Assembly: GCF_042663225.1 (NCBI RefSeq)
Contig: NZ_JBHTAA010000002.1
Location: 124,001-188,000 of the forward strand
Length of the DNA: 64,000 bases
Reading direction: 5' to 3'
DNA from: Haloferax namakaokahaiae
GTDB lineage: Archaea > Halobacteriota > Halobacteria > Halobacteriales > Haloferacaceae
Each line of letters starts with the position of its first letter. Positions within the stretch are counted from its first letter, which is position 1. The translations under genes were made by a program, and so were the position numbers. The notes beneath the pieces were generated by a model. It was not told the origin of the DNA. It saw nothing but the letters and a program-made list of their open reading frames with translations, and made no database searches. This document shows, piece by piece, positions 25,188 to 33,621 of the stretch.

Positions 25188-26252
25188 ATGGCCGAACGCA
25201 CTGCTTGCTGTAGTGATGAGACTACAAAACCGATCCGAGTCGGTGTCCGGACCCGGACGCTCTCGAACGCTCGACTACGGTACATCCGTCAACTGGGCGC
25301 AACCGACATCTTCGTTGACCATGCCGATACAGCGGAGGAACCCGACGAGTTCAATGACCGTGATGGAACAGAGACTGTCGCCGTTGGCCGGGACGCAATC
25401 CCATCAGTCGAGGAACTGGACGCGGCGAAAGAACGCGTCGAGTCTCACGGATTGACGCTCACCGGTATCCAGTCGCTCCCCTACTCGCTCTACGGCGATA
25501 TCATGTTCGGCCGCGATGGAAGAGAGGAGGCACTCGACCAGATTAAGACACTGCTTCGTAACCTCGGCGAAGCCGAAATCCCGATCCTGGGTTACCAGTG
25601 GAACCCCCGTGGTGTCGTCCCGATGCGGACGCGGCCAGTGAAACTCCGTGGCGAGGCGGAGGGGACCGCCTTCGACCTTGAGGAAATCGATAATCCCGAC
25701 GCCCTTGCTCCCGGTATCGACCGCGAGTACACTGAAGAAGAGTTCTGGGACAACTACGAGCGGTTCCTCCAGGAAGTACTCCCCGTCGCTGAGGAGGCCG
25801 GTGTCCAGATGGCACTTCACCCGGTAGACCCACCGGTCATCGAGTCGTTGGGTGGAATCCCCCGCCTCTTCCGCAATGTTGAGAACTTCGAACACGCGAT
25901 GGAACTCGTCCCGAGCGACAACCACGGGCTGAAACTCTGTCTCGGTTGCTTCTCTCAGATGGGCGAAAACGCGAACGAGATCATTCGACGGTTCGCCGAA
26001 GACGACGATATCGTCTTCATTCACTTCCGCGATGTCGTCGGGACCGTCCCAAAATTCAACGAGACGTTCGTTGACGAAGGGAACTTCAGCACTGCCGAAG
26101 CCGTCGAAACGCTCGACGATGTTGGGTACGATGGTGTGGTCATCCCGGACCACGTGCCGAAGATGGAAGGTGACGACGACTGGCGTCACCGTGCGCGCGG
26201 GTTCACTATCGGATACCTCCGCGGTGTCGTCGATAGCGTCCAGCGTAGCTGA
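25188..26252 (+). CDS. uxuA: Mannonate dehydratase (UxuA family)
   Basis: A 354-residue TIM-barrel enzyme converting D-mannonate to 2-keto-3-deoxygluconate. Signature blocks are GYQWNPRGV (135-143), ALHPVDPP (209-216, His211), GCFSQMG (253-259, Cys254), FIHFRDVVGTVPKFNETFVDEGNF (His279) and PDHVPK (320-325, Asp321, His322). The Cys/His/Asp set matches the family's metal ligands. The frame is open to 25110, but ATG 25188 fits the TATA box 25-34 bp upstream. No glucuronate isomerase or fructuronate reductase is in the window, so mannonate may come from another route. The convergent neighbour is a DHDPS-family enzyme (26322) that could cleave or dehydrate the product. Confidence 0.88.
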   Translation: MAERTACCSDETTKPIRVGVRTRTLSNARLRYIRQLGATDIFVDHADTAEEPDEFNDRDGTETVAVGRDAIPSVEELDAAKERVESHGLTLTGIQSLPYSLYGDIMFGRDGREEALDQIKTLLRNLGEAEIPILGYQWNPRGVVPMRTRPVKLRGEAEGTAFDLEEIDNPDALAPGIDREYTEEEFWDNYERFLQEVLPVAEEAGVQMALHPVDPPVIESLGGIPRLFRNVENFEHAMELVPSDNHGLKLCLGCFSQMGENANEIIRRFAEDDDIVFIHFRDVVGTVPKFNETFVDEGNFSTAEAVETLDDVGYDGVVIPDHVPKMEGDDDWRHRARGFTIGYLRGVVDSVQRS

Positions 26253-26321
26253 GGTTAGCTCACCATCATCTCCCAGACGTACGGCTAATGGTCCTCATTC
26301 CGGGTGCCAGTCCGCATCTAC

Positions 26322-27260
26322 TCAGCCGACGAGTCGTTCGATGTCGTCGTCCAGTTGGTGGTAAATCTCTTCGAGTTCAGTTTCTTCTTCGGTCGTGAGT
26401 GGTCGAAGCGGTTCTCTGACGTCTCCACCGTGGAGACCAGAGAGTTCGAGTCCAAGCTTCACTGCCGGGATGCTAACCGCCCCGCCGAGCGTGTTGTGCT
26501 GCCCGGTTCGTCCCCGGAAATTCTGATACGGGAGACAGGCGTTCCGGAGCCGTCGCGCACGCTCCCAGTCGCCAGCGGTGAGGGCATCGAACAGTTCGAG
26601 ACCGACTTCTGGCCGAAAGTTACTGACGCCCGCAGAGAACCCCTCGATTCCCTCGACCCAGTAGCTCACCGCGTACGGTTCGGCGAGCCCGTCTATCCAG
26701 ACCACGTCGTCAGCCCCGGCATCGACCGCCGCACCGAGTTTCACCGGGTCCTTGATGGCGTACTTGACCCCGACGACGTTCTCCAGTCGTGTGAGGTCCG
26801 CGAGGAATTCGACAGATGGGTCGAAGCCACGGACGTACGGGACGAACGGCGTCTCCGTCTCGGCAGCGAGGGTGGCGAAGTAATCCAACAGCCCACGTTC
26901 GTGGACGTAGGTGTGGTCCGGTGGCATGATCATGTGCCCATCGACGTCGAGGCGGTCGTAGGCCCGTACGAGTTCCCGAGCGGCGCTGGTACTGCCGCCA
27001 ACACCGGCTAACACACACGCGTTGGACGGCAATCCGTCGAGGCCCGCTTCGGTGACCTCGCTCCGCTCGACCTGCGATAGCGAGTGGTATTCACTGATGT
27101 TCGCAGCCGCGAGGAACGTTCGGATGCCACTCTCGTAGAGTGACTCCGCATTCTCTGTAATCTTCCAATAGTCGATACCCCCAGTTCGGTCGAACGGTGT
27201 GAGGAGCCCGGCGGCGACGCCCCGTAACCGCTCTTTGACCTTGCTTTCTGCTAGCGGCAT
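26322..27260 (-). CDS. Dihydrodipicolinate synthase/NAL-family enzyme, paralogue of 6089
   Basis: A 312-residue class I aldolase-type barrel. Lys166 (VVGVKYAIK) and Tyr142 (VPYVRG) are at the same positions as in the paralogue at 6089, and the first 170 residues align without gaps. Shared blocks include SANISEYHSLSQ-like and MPPDHTYVHERGL. ATG 27260 (MPLAESKV) is chosen over ATG 27269 because it mirrors the paralogue start and sits 24-34 bp from the TATA-like TTGATAAAACC (27284-27294). Its neighbour is mannonate dehydratase, so 2-keto-3-deoxygluconate is a plausible substrate, whereas the 6089 copy sits with uronate oxidation genes. Confidence 0.85.
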   Translation of the reverse strand: MPLAESKVKERLRGVAAGLLTPFDRTGGIDYWKITENAESLYESGIRTFLAAANISEYHSLSQVERSEVTEAGLDGLPSNACVLAGVGGSTSAARELVRAYDRLDVDGHMIMPPDHTYVHERGLLDYFATLAAETETPFVPYVRGFDPSVEFLADLTRLENVVGVKYAIKDPVKLGAAVDAGADDVVWIDGLAEPYAVSYWVEGIEGFSAGVSNFRPEVGLELFDALTAGDWERARRLRNACLPYQNFRGRTGQHNTLGGAVSIPAVKLGLELSGLHGGDVREPLRPLTTEEETELEEIYHQLDDDIERLVG

Positions 27261-27360
27261 TAGACTCATGACTCATGCGTTGCTTGATAAAACCTCCGCC
27301 GGCGTCAGCGGCAGCGTGTTCGTCCCCACATTCGGCCGAATGGTTACTCTCGAAGTCGTT

Positions 27361-29613
27361 CTACTTCTGTGCGTCGGCCACGGCGACACCGGCGAGGTTG
27401 ACGATGTCTTTCACCTCGTCGCCGCGCTGGAGGACGTGGACCGGTTTGTCCATGCCGACGAGCATCGGGCCGATGGCCTCCGCGCCGCCGAGGCGCTGGA
27501 GCAGTTTGTAGCCGATGTTGCTCGCTTCGAGGTTCGGGAAGACGAGTACGTTGGCGGGACCGTCGAGGTCCGCGAACTCGTAGGTGCCGGTGAGCATCTC
27601 CTCGACGAGCGCCGTGTCGGCCTGCATCTCACCATCGACCGGGAAATCGACTTCAGGGTCGTCGTGGAGTGCTTTCACTGCATTCCGTGGTTTGCGGACG
27701 CCCTCGTTATCGACGCTGCCGAAGTCCGAGTACGAGAGCAGTGCCGCACGGGGTTCGACGTTGAAACGGCGAGCGAGTTCGGCGGTGTGTTTCGTCACTT
27801 CGGCGAGGACGTCCTCGTCGGGGTCGAGGTTGACCGTCGCGTCGGCGCAGAAGACGACGCGGTTCTTGAACGTCAGCATGTAGACGCCGGCCGCGTAGTC
27901 GGCGTCGTCGGCCGTACCGATGACCTGTAGTGGCGGGCGGAGCGCAGACGGATAGTGGTGGGTCAGCCCGGTCAGCATCGCGTCGGCGTCGCCGGTCTCG
28001 ACCATCACGCTGGCGAAGTAGTTCGAGTCGTTCTGGACGAGTTCGGCCGCCTCTGACTTCGTGAGGCCCTTGCGCTGGCGGCGTTCGTAGAGTGCGTCAG
28101 CGTAGTGGTTCCACTCGCCGTCGTTGGGGTTGGCGATGACCGGGTCGAAGTTGAGGCCGAGCGCTTCGGCCTTACGCAGGATGCGCTTCGTCCGGCCGAT
28201 GAGAATCGGTTCGGCGATGCCCTCTTCGACGAGTCGGTTCGCCGCTCGGATCATCTTCTCGTCCTCGCCTTCGGCGAACGCGACACGCTTGGGGTCGGAC
28301 TTCGCCTTGTTGAGGACGACACGCATCATCTCGCGGGACTTGCCGAGTCGCGCTTCGAGTTCCTCGCGGTACGCGTCGAGGTCGATTTCCCGCCGCGCTG
28401 CGCCGCTCTCCATCGCCGCCTTCGCAACGGCAGGTGTCACCTCGTAGAGCACCCGCTGGTCGAGCGGTTTGGGGATGAGGTAGTCTGGTCCGAACTGCAG
28501 TGGGTCGTCGCCGTAGGCCTTGACCACCGAGTCCGGAACGTCCTGCCGGGCGAGGTCGGCGAGCGCCTCGGCGGCGGCGCGTTTCATCTCCTCGTTAATC
28601 TCGTCCGCGCGGACGTCGAGCGCGCCGCGGAAGATGAACGGAAAGCCGAGGACGTTGTTGACCTGATTCGGGTAGTCCGAGCGCCCGGTCGCCATGATGA
28701 CCGTGTCCTCGCGGGCTTCCTTGGCGTCCTCGTAGGTGATTTCGGGGTCGGGGTTCGCCATTGCGAAGATGATGGGGTCGTTGGCCATCGACCGGACCAT
28801 CTCCTGACTGACGATGCCGCCGACCGAGAGACCGACGAAGACATCCGCGCCCGCGATGGCGTCCTCGAGTTCGCCGTCGTCTACCCCGCGAGCGAACGGT
28901 TCGGTGAACTCGTTAAGCTCGCCGGCTTGGACGCGCGACTCGGAGAGAATCCCGTCGATGTCGCACATCGTGATGTTCTCGCGGGGGATGCCGAGCGAGA
29001 CGTAGAAGCGGGCTGTCGCCGTCGCCGCCGCGCCCGCCCCCCCGAACGTGACGCGGAGGTCCTCCAATTCTTTGTTGGCGATGTCAGCGGCGTTCAGGAG
29101 GGCCGCCCCGGAGATAATGGCCGTCCCGTGCTGGTCGTCGTGAAAGACGGGAATCGACATCTCGTCGCGGAGACGAGACTCGATTTCGAAACACTCCGGG
29201 GCTTTGATGTCTTCGAGGTTTATCCCCCCGAACGTCGGCTCCATCGCGGCGACGGCTTGCGTGAACGCCGCCGGGTCCGCGAGGTCGAGTTCGACGTCGA
29301 ACACGTCGATATCGGCGAAGCGCTTGAACAGCACGCCCTTTCCCTCCATCACTGGCTTCGACGCCTGCGCGCCGATATCGCCGAGACCGAGCACGGCCGA
29401 GCCGTTCGAGACGACGCCGACGAGATTCCCCTTGGCAGTGTACTCGTAGGCCAGCGTCTCGTCGTCGGCGATGTCGAGACATGGTGCGGCCACACCGGGC
29501 GAGTAAGCCAGCGAGAGGTCTCGCTGGGTGTTCGTCGGTTTGGTCGTCGAAATCTCGACCTTTCCGGCGGGTTCTTCGCGGTGGTACTCCCGTGCGTCGT
29601 CTTCTAGCGTCAT
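27361..29613 (-). CDS. maeB: NADP-type malic enzyme with phosphate-acetyltransferase-like C-terminal domain
   Basis: A 750-residue protein that decarboxylates malate to pyruvate. The N-terminal malic domain has AYEYTAKGNLVGVVSNGSAVLG and the Lys region EGKGVLFKRFADIDVFD. It is followed by the NAD(P)-binding domain (VTFGGAGAAATATARFY) and a C-terminal phosphate-acetyltransferase-like domain (about 430-750). This long form is usual in bacteria and haloarchaea, where the C-terminal domain acts as a regulatory acetyl-CoA-sensing unit. It sits between the two sugar-acid modules. Because both feed 2-oxoglutarate into the TCA cycle, growth on these sugars needs a malate-to-pyruvate exit, and this gene supplies it. 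ATG 29613 is the only suitable start. Confidence 0.92.
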   Translation of the reverse strand: MTLEDDAREYHREEPAGKVEISTTKPTNTQRDLSLAYSPGVAAPCLDIADDETLAYEYTAKGNLVGVVSNGSAVLGLGDIGAQASKPVMEGKGVLFKRFADIDVFDVELDLADPAAFTQAVAAMEPTFGGINLEDIKAPECFEIESRLRDEMSIPVFHDDQHGTAIISGAALLNAADIANKELEDLRVTFGGAGAAATATARFYVSLGIPRENITMCDIDGILSESRVQAGELNEFTEPFARGVDDGELEDAIAGADVFVGLSVGGIVSQEMVRSMANDPIIFAMANPDPEITYEDAKEAREDTVIMATGRSDYPNQVNNVLGFPFIFRGALDVRADEINEEMKRAAAEALADLARQDVPDSVVKAYGDDPLQFGPDYLIPKPLDQRVLYEVTPAVAKAAMESGAARREIDLDAYREELEARLGKSREMMRVVLNKAKSDPKRVAFAEGEDEKMIRAANRLVEEGIAEPILIGRTKRILRKAEALGLNFDPVIANPNDGEWNHYADALYERRQRKGLTKSEAAELVQNDSNYFASVMVETGDADAMLTGLTHHYPSALRPPLQVIGTADDADYAAGVYMLTFKNRVVFCADATVNLDPDEDVLAEVTKHTAELARRFNVEPRAALLSYSDFGSVDNEGVRKPRNAVKALHDDPEVDFPVDGEMQADTALVEEMLTGTYEFADLDGPANVLVFPNLEASNIGYKLLQRLGGAEAIGPMLVGMDKPVHVLQRGDEVKDIVNLAGVAVADAQK

Positions 29614-29772
29614 GCTCTATCTTACTGTCGAGGCTGGAACCCTCTTGATTGGGTGGGTTGGCGTCAACTGTCTCGCATCGATGGTTCGTCCACTTTCGAG
29701 AGTCCACCACGTTTGGGGAGACGAGTGAATCACGGGCCGTTTCGGCGCTAATCCTCAGTTCTCCTTCGGTCT

Positions 29773-30876
29773 CTACTCCTCGCCGTCTGTGGACTCGGGT
29801 GTGAGGTCTCCCGATTCTACCATCGCTTCGAGTGGGTTGTCGTCGATGTCCAGCGGGAGGTCAACACGACCGCGCGAGCGCACCGACTCGTAGCCTGCAA
29901 ACAGTATCTCCGCGGTGTTGAGGCCCCGCTTGCCGCTCAACACGGGTTCACGCCCTTCGTCGAGCGCGTCGAGAACTTCCGCGACGGCGCGGTCCTGGAA
30001 GTGCGAGCCGAATCGACCCACCTCCTCACCGCTGTGATGCATCGTCTCGTTCCCCACGTCGATGACTTCACGCTCGCCGCCGCGCTCCAGTTCGAGCATC
30101 GGTCCGTCGTCAACGTCGATACGGATTGTGCCCTCGGTCCCACGGAGGAGGAGCGCTGCGTCGTGGATACCTGACCCGGCTCCGGTTGACAATACGCCGT
30201 AGACGCCGTTGTCGTAGCACCACTGCGCCCACATCTGGTTCTCCTGGTGGGCCCCGAATCGGATGTCCTTCTCGCTGTAGTCGAGTTGGGCGATGACCCA
30301 CTCGGCGGCGTGCTCCTCGTTGAACATCCCCGCGAGATCGACGGTGTGTGCGCCGGTGTCGTAGAAGTCACCCCACGATATCTCCACGCGCTGGAGGTCG
30401 CCGATTCGACCTTCGTCGAGAAGCCGTTTCGCCTCGGTGAACGGTTTTCCGAACCGCCGCTGCCGGTTGAACGTCAACTGGACGTCCTGTCGCCAACACT
30501 CCTGGACCATCGTCCGAGCGTCGGCGAACGTGTCGGCCATCGGTTTCTCGCAGTGAATCGCGTCCACGACGCCGCTTCGGGCGCAATCGACGACGACGCG
30601 ACGGTGGATCGACGGCGGGACGCAGACGCTCACCACGTCGGGTTCGAGCGTCGTGAGCAGTTCCTCGTAGTCGGTGAACGTGGCCCTCTCGGGGAGGTCG
30701 AACTCCTCGGCGAACGCGGCGACGTTCTCCGGGGCGATATCGGCCGCGCCGACGAGTTCTGCTCGGTCGTCGGTGGCGTACGCTTCTGCGTGTCTGTAGC
30801 CCATTGCGAACCCCTGAACGCTCGGGTTCGACGGGTCCGGTCCGGTACCGATAACTGCGACTGTGTAGGTTCTCAT
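29773..30876 (-). CDS. Gfo/Idh/MocA-family oxidoreductase
   Basis: A 367-residue NAD(P)-dependent sugar or polyol dehydrogenase. The N-terminal Rossmann fold begins VAVIGTGPDPSNP, which is longer than usual between the glycines. The family motif is HCEKPMAD and the catalytic His region is DTGAHTVDLAGMF. It lies 93 bp downstream of a sugar isomerase-like gene on the same strand. Such pairs (dehydrogenase plus xylose-isomerase-like barrel) are common in inositol, uronate and 3-keto-sugar pathways. The substrate is unknown. It is distinct from the xylose dehydrogenase at 35227, which lacks the His in the equivalent motif. Confidence 0.85.
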   Translation of the reverse strand: MRTYTVAVIGTGPDPSNPSVQGFAMGYRHAEAYATDDRAELVGAADIAPENVAAFAEEFDLPERATFTDYEELLTTLEPDVVSVCVPPSIHRRVVVDCARSGVVDAIHCEKPMADTFADARTMVQECWRQDVQLTFNRQRRFGKPFTEAKRLLDEGRIGDLQRVEISWGDFYDTGAHTVDLAGMFNEEHAAEWVIAQLDYSEKDIRFGAHQENQMWAQWCYDNGVYGVLSTGAGSGIHDAALLLRGTEGTIRIDVDDGPMLELERGGEREVIDVGNETMHHSGEEVGRFGSHFQDRAVAEVLDALDEGREPVLSGKRGLNTAEILFAGYESVRSRGRVDLPLDIDDNPLEAMVESGDLTPESTDGEE

Positions 30877-30969
30877 CCGTCTTCTGTCAGTGTGTGGGGG
30901 CGTAGCATAGTGGTTTCGCCTCGGCAGAGGAGACGTGCGAGCACGGGTTGACGACCCGGCGACGAAGCG

Positions 30970-31701
30970 TCACCAGTACGTCTCGACGACGTCAACAGCG
31001 TGGTCGAGCGTCCCGTAGGAGTCGGGGCGCTCCTCGGCCTCGTAGACCAGCCAGTCGCAGTCGTGGTCCCGGACGGCGTCGATGGCCGCTGCGATATCGA
31101 GGTCACCGTCGCCTACTTCGACCACCTCGCCCGTCTCGGCGTCGTAGTCCTTGAGGTGAACGATACTCACACGATGGGCGTTCTCTTCGAGGACGGTTAG
31201 GGGGTCGTAGCCGGCCGCCCCGACCCAGCCGAGGTCGAGTTCGAAGCCGACGCCTTCGGTCGCAGCCACGAGCGTCGATAGCGCGGGTTCACCATCGAGG
31301 TCCGTGAACTCTTGGTCGTGGTTGTGGTAGTGAACGGCGACATCGTGCTCCCCGAGGTCTATTGCGGCAGCGTCCAGCCGTTCTGCCACTGCCTCGACCG
31401 AGTCGAGCGTCTCGAAGTGCTCGGGGTCGAGCCACGGGACGACGACGTCTTCACAGTCGAGTGTCCGGTAAGTTTCGACGACGTTCTCGGGGTCTTCCTC
31501 AATCTCATCGAGACCGACGTGCGCGCCGGCAACGTCGAGGTCCGCCGCCGTCAGTGCGTCGGCGACCGCTTCCGGGTCGTGGCCGTCTACCCCTGCGAGT
31601 TCGACGCCGTCGAAGCCGGCCCCGCCGACGCGCTCGATGACCGCTGGGAGCGGGTCGTCAACGTCGTGTAGACTGTAGAGCTGAAAGCCGATGGATGTCA
31701 T
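30970..31701 (-). CDS. Sugar phosphate isomerase/epimerase family (xylose isomerase-like TIM barrel)
   Basis: A 243-residue AP-endonuclease-2-type barrel. Metal-site motifs visible are the Glu in FDGVELAG, VHYHNHDQEF (His residues), the Glu/Asp in GFELDLGWV and VHLKDY (His). ATG 31701 (MTSIGFQLYSLHDV) is chosen over an upstream alternative because CTTTATCAC (about 31722-31731) is at TATA distance. Divergent to xacR, it shares a 141-bp region holding an xac-type operator (31796-31812). Members isomerise or epimerise sugars or keto-inositols. The pairing with the Gfo/Idh/MocA gene suggests a two-step oxidation and isomerisation. Confidence 0.85.
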   Translation of the reverse strand: MTSIGFQLYSLHDVDDPLPAVIERVGGAGFDGVELAGVDGHDPEAVADALTAADLDVAGAHVGLDEIEEDPENVVETYRTLDCEDVVVPWLDPEHFETLDSVEAVAERLDAAAIDLGEHDVAVHYHNHDQEFTDLDGEPALSTLVAATEGVGFELDLGWVGAAGYDPLTVLEENAHRVSIVHLKDYDAETGEVVEVGDGDLDIAAAIDAVRDHDCDWLVYEAEERPDSYGTLDHAVDVVETYW

Positions 31702-31795
31702 CGCTTGGGATTCACGGCACACCGTGATAAAGCGTCGCTGAACGGACAGTCGTTGCCGGAAGCGGTGAGTCGAGAGGAGTCCACATCGACATTCT

Positions 31796-31812
31796 GTTCT
31801 CTAGACCAGAAC
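31796..31812. promoter_or_regulatory. xac-type operator GTTCTCTAGACCAGAAC
   Basis: A 17-bp inverted repeat (GTTCT-N7-AGAAC) placed between the divergent isomerase (31701) and xacR (31843), immediately upstream of the TATA-like GTTTATGATG of xacR. It belongs to a family of six sites (also 32604, 32739, 54734, 54858, 55078). Confidence 0.75.
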
Positions 31813-31842
31813 GTTTATGATGAAAAAGTGGTAGGTGCTAGC

Positions 31843-32598
31843 ATGGATGCCAAGCACCCGGTGCGAACCACCGAGAAGACGCTCGCGGTGATAGAGCAGT
31901 TGCGGCAGAACGGCCCGTGTGGAGTAACCGAACTCTCAAACGAACTCGACATGGGAAAGAGCGCCGTCCACAACCATCTGACGACCCTCCAGAGTCACGG
32001 GTACGTCCTGAAGACCGACAGCCAGTACCGTCTTGGCCTGAAATTCCTCGAAGTCGGGGGCCACATCCGGAAGTCGATGGAGTTCTACGAGGTCGCTGAA
32101 CCGGAGGTCAAGTCGCTGGCTGCCGAGACGGGGGAACTCGCCAACCTGCTCGTCGAGGAGCAGGGAATGGGCGTCTATCTGATGCGGGCGAAGGGTGACG
32201 ACGCCGTCGATCTCGACACCTACGCCGGCCTTCGGACGAACCTCCACACGACCGCACTCGGCAAGGCTATCCTCGCTAACCTCCCGAAGTCACGTGTCGA
32301 AGAAATCATCGAGCGGCGTGGGCTGGAGACGAAGACACCGAAGAGTATCGGAACCCGCGAGGAACTGTTCGACGTGCTCGACGACGTCCGCGAACGCGGC
32401 TACGCCATCGACGACGGTGAGCGCCTAGAAGGCCTCCGGTGTCTCGCCGCTCCAGTCAAGGCCTCGTCGGGCGTGGTGTTGGGCGCGATTAGCGTTTCGG
32501 CTCCTGCGAGTCGCGTCAGCGACGAGGACCTCTACGGAACGCTCCCCGAACGCGTCCTCAGCGCTGCCAACGTCGTGGAACTCAACATCAACTACTGA
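31843..32598 (+). CDS. xacR: IclR-family regulator, XacR-like (module 2)
   Basis: A 251-residue IclR protein with an N-terminal winged helix (recognition helix GKSAVHNHLTTLQSHG) and an effector domain with TTALGKAILANLPKS. ATG 31843 (MDAKHPVRTTEKTL) is chosen. The frame is open to 31705 but that part precedes the promoter. An operator-like repeat sits 31 bp upstream and another begins 6 bp after the stop codon, so it probably regulates itself. The nearby xacF and xacA genes and the match of operator sites to GH3 point to control of xylan and xylose use, as XacR does in Haloferax. Effector identity is unknown. Confidence 0.85.
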   Translation: MDAKHPVRTTEKTLAVIEQLRQNGPCGVTELSNELDMGKSAVHNHLTTLQSHGYVLKTDSQYRLGLKFLEVGGHIRKSMEFYEVAEPEVKSLAAETGELANLLVEEQGMGVYLMRAKGDDAVDLDTYAGLRTNLHTTALGKAILANLPKSRVEEIIERRGLETKTPKSIGTREELFDVLDDVRERGYAIDDGERLEGLRCLAAPVKASSGVVLGAISVSAPASRVSDEDLYGTLPERVLSAANVVELNINY

Positions 32599-32603
32599 AT
32601 CTC

Positions 32604-32620
32604 GTTCTCTATTCCAGAAC
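32604..32620. promoter_or_regulatory. xac-type operator GTTCTCTATTCCAGAAC
   Basis: Begins six bases after the xacR stop. It differs from the site at 54858 (read in reverse complement) at one end base only. Confidence 0.75.
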
Positions 32621-32690
32621 GCCGCCCACATCCTCGTAACCCTAGTCTCTGCCCCGCTCACTGCCCGCTGTGTGTCTCGATGCTGGTTCC

Positions 32691-32712
32691 ATTACAACCG
32701 TACCAGTGTAAT
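32691..32712. promoter_or_regulatory. 22-bp ATTAC-N12-GTAAT inverted repeat
   Basis: Half sites ATTAC and GTAAT with the same 12-bp spacing as at 5655 and 54947. The inner sequence also shares ATTACAA and GTAC with the 5655 copy. The right half overlaps a possible TATA element. Confidence 0.5.
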
Positions 32713-32738
32713 TTTAGGGCGGTGTATTTTCGGCGTCT

Positions 32739-32755
32739 GTTCTGAAATAGAGAAT
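32739..32755. promoter_or_regulatory. xac-type operator GTTCTGAAATAGAGAAT
   Basis: Reverse complement reads ATTCTCTATTTCAGAAC, a member of the family at 31796, 32604, 54858 and 55078. It lies 26 bp to the right of the 22-bp repeat. Confidence 0.7.
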
Positions 32756-33009
32756 GTCTGTCAATGTGACGAAAGGTGCCATCATCGAGCGACGAGAGGG
32801 AGACGGCCGCCGCTCCGCGGGCGTGTCCGTCGCCCGTTGTGACCCGTCGAGGACGGTCGGCACGGTGAGAAAGAGAGAAGGAGGAAGGACCGGAGGATGT
32901 CGTCAGTCCAACCTCTGAAGTTCTACTGGTCTCCTCCCTCCAGACGTAAGCCTGCCAGCCACCCACCTGCGAGGAAGGGATGTCGAATCGGTTGGGCTGG
33001 CTCGACCGA

Positions 33010-33465
33010 TTAGCTCATCTTCGTCGTCACGTAGCCCGGAAAGTTGAGGATGAGTCGCTGGGTCGCATCGCCGAAGACGGCCTTGCCCGTGGGCGACCGC
33101 GGGCTGCCGAGTGTGAAGACGTGATCACAGTCGTGCTCTTCGGCGATATCGACGATGTGGTCGGCCGTGCGCTCTTCGACCACGTCTGCGACGACGGACC
33201 ATTCCACGTCGATGTCGGCCAGCACGTCGCTCGCAAGTTCGCGGGCGAACGTGAGCGCGACGCCGAGTACCTCGTCGTCGTTGTACTGGCGGTTTTCAAC
33301 GCGCCCGATTTCGTCGAGCGTCTCGGCGGTCTCTTCGTACTGGTCTGTAGTCATCGGCGAGTAGAGCACGAGTTCGCTGTCTGCGCCCTTCGCGTACATG
33401 GCTGCCTCACGGAGCAGGTCGGCACAGGCGTCTCTGTCTTCTAATACGACGAGTGCGTCGTCCAT
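33010..33465 (-). CDS. Universal stress protein (UspA) family, paralogue of 9333
   Basis: A 151-residue UspA-like protein of the same length as the copy at 9333. It shares the loop GSPRSPTGKAVFGD and the C-terminal LILNFPGYVT. ATG 33465 is used. It lies downstream of the aldehyde dehydrogenase gene on the same strand (gap 156 bp). One such protein accompanies each of the two semialdehyde dehydrogenase modules. Sequence does not reveal whether it binds ATP or what it controls. Confidence 0.85.
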   Translation of the reverse strand: MDDALVVLEDRDACADLLREAAMYAKGADSELVLYSPMTTDQYEETAETLDEIGRVENRQYNDDEVLGVALTFARELASDVLADIDVEWSVVADVVEERTADHIVDIAEEHDCDHVFTLGSPRSPTGKAVFGDATQRLILNFPGYVTTKMS

Positions 33466-33621
33466 GCTCCCTCGTTCGATAGCCCCCCATATAACTACTC
33501 GGCCGATTCGAACGAAGCAAAGCCGTGAAAAAATCGTGACGGCTGGTGTACTCGGTGCTCGGCGAATAATTGTCGCCGACGGGTCGGTGTGTCTCTCTTG
33601 TGTCGCGCAGTCGCTCGTGGC

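Larger units (their letters stand above)
32599..33009. other. 411-bp gene-free region with two xac operators and one 22-bp repeat
   Basis: Contains xac-type sites at 32604-32620 and 32739-32755 and a 22-bp ATTAC-N12-GTAAT repeat at 32691-32712 that overlaps a TATA-like TAATTTTAG. An ATG at 32754 opens only a 57-codon, Arg/Gly-rich frame without protein character. No real gene is seen to be driven by these elements. Confidence 0.55.

Noticed and set aside
28105..29607. 500-codon plus-strand frame opposite the malic enzyme
   Set aside because: Exact antisense of a well-conserved enzyme, with no recognisable motif.
32658..32966. Minus-strand frame of 102 codons downstream of xacR
   Set aside because: No domain and non-acidic composition, and it covers operator and repeat sites.
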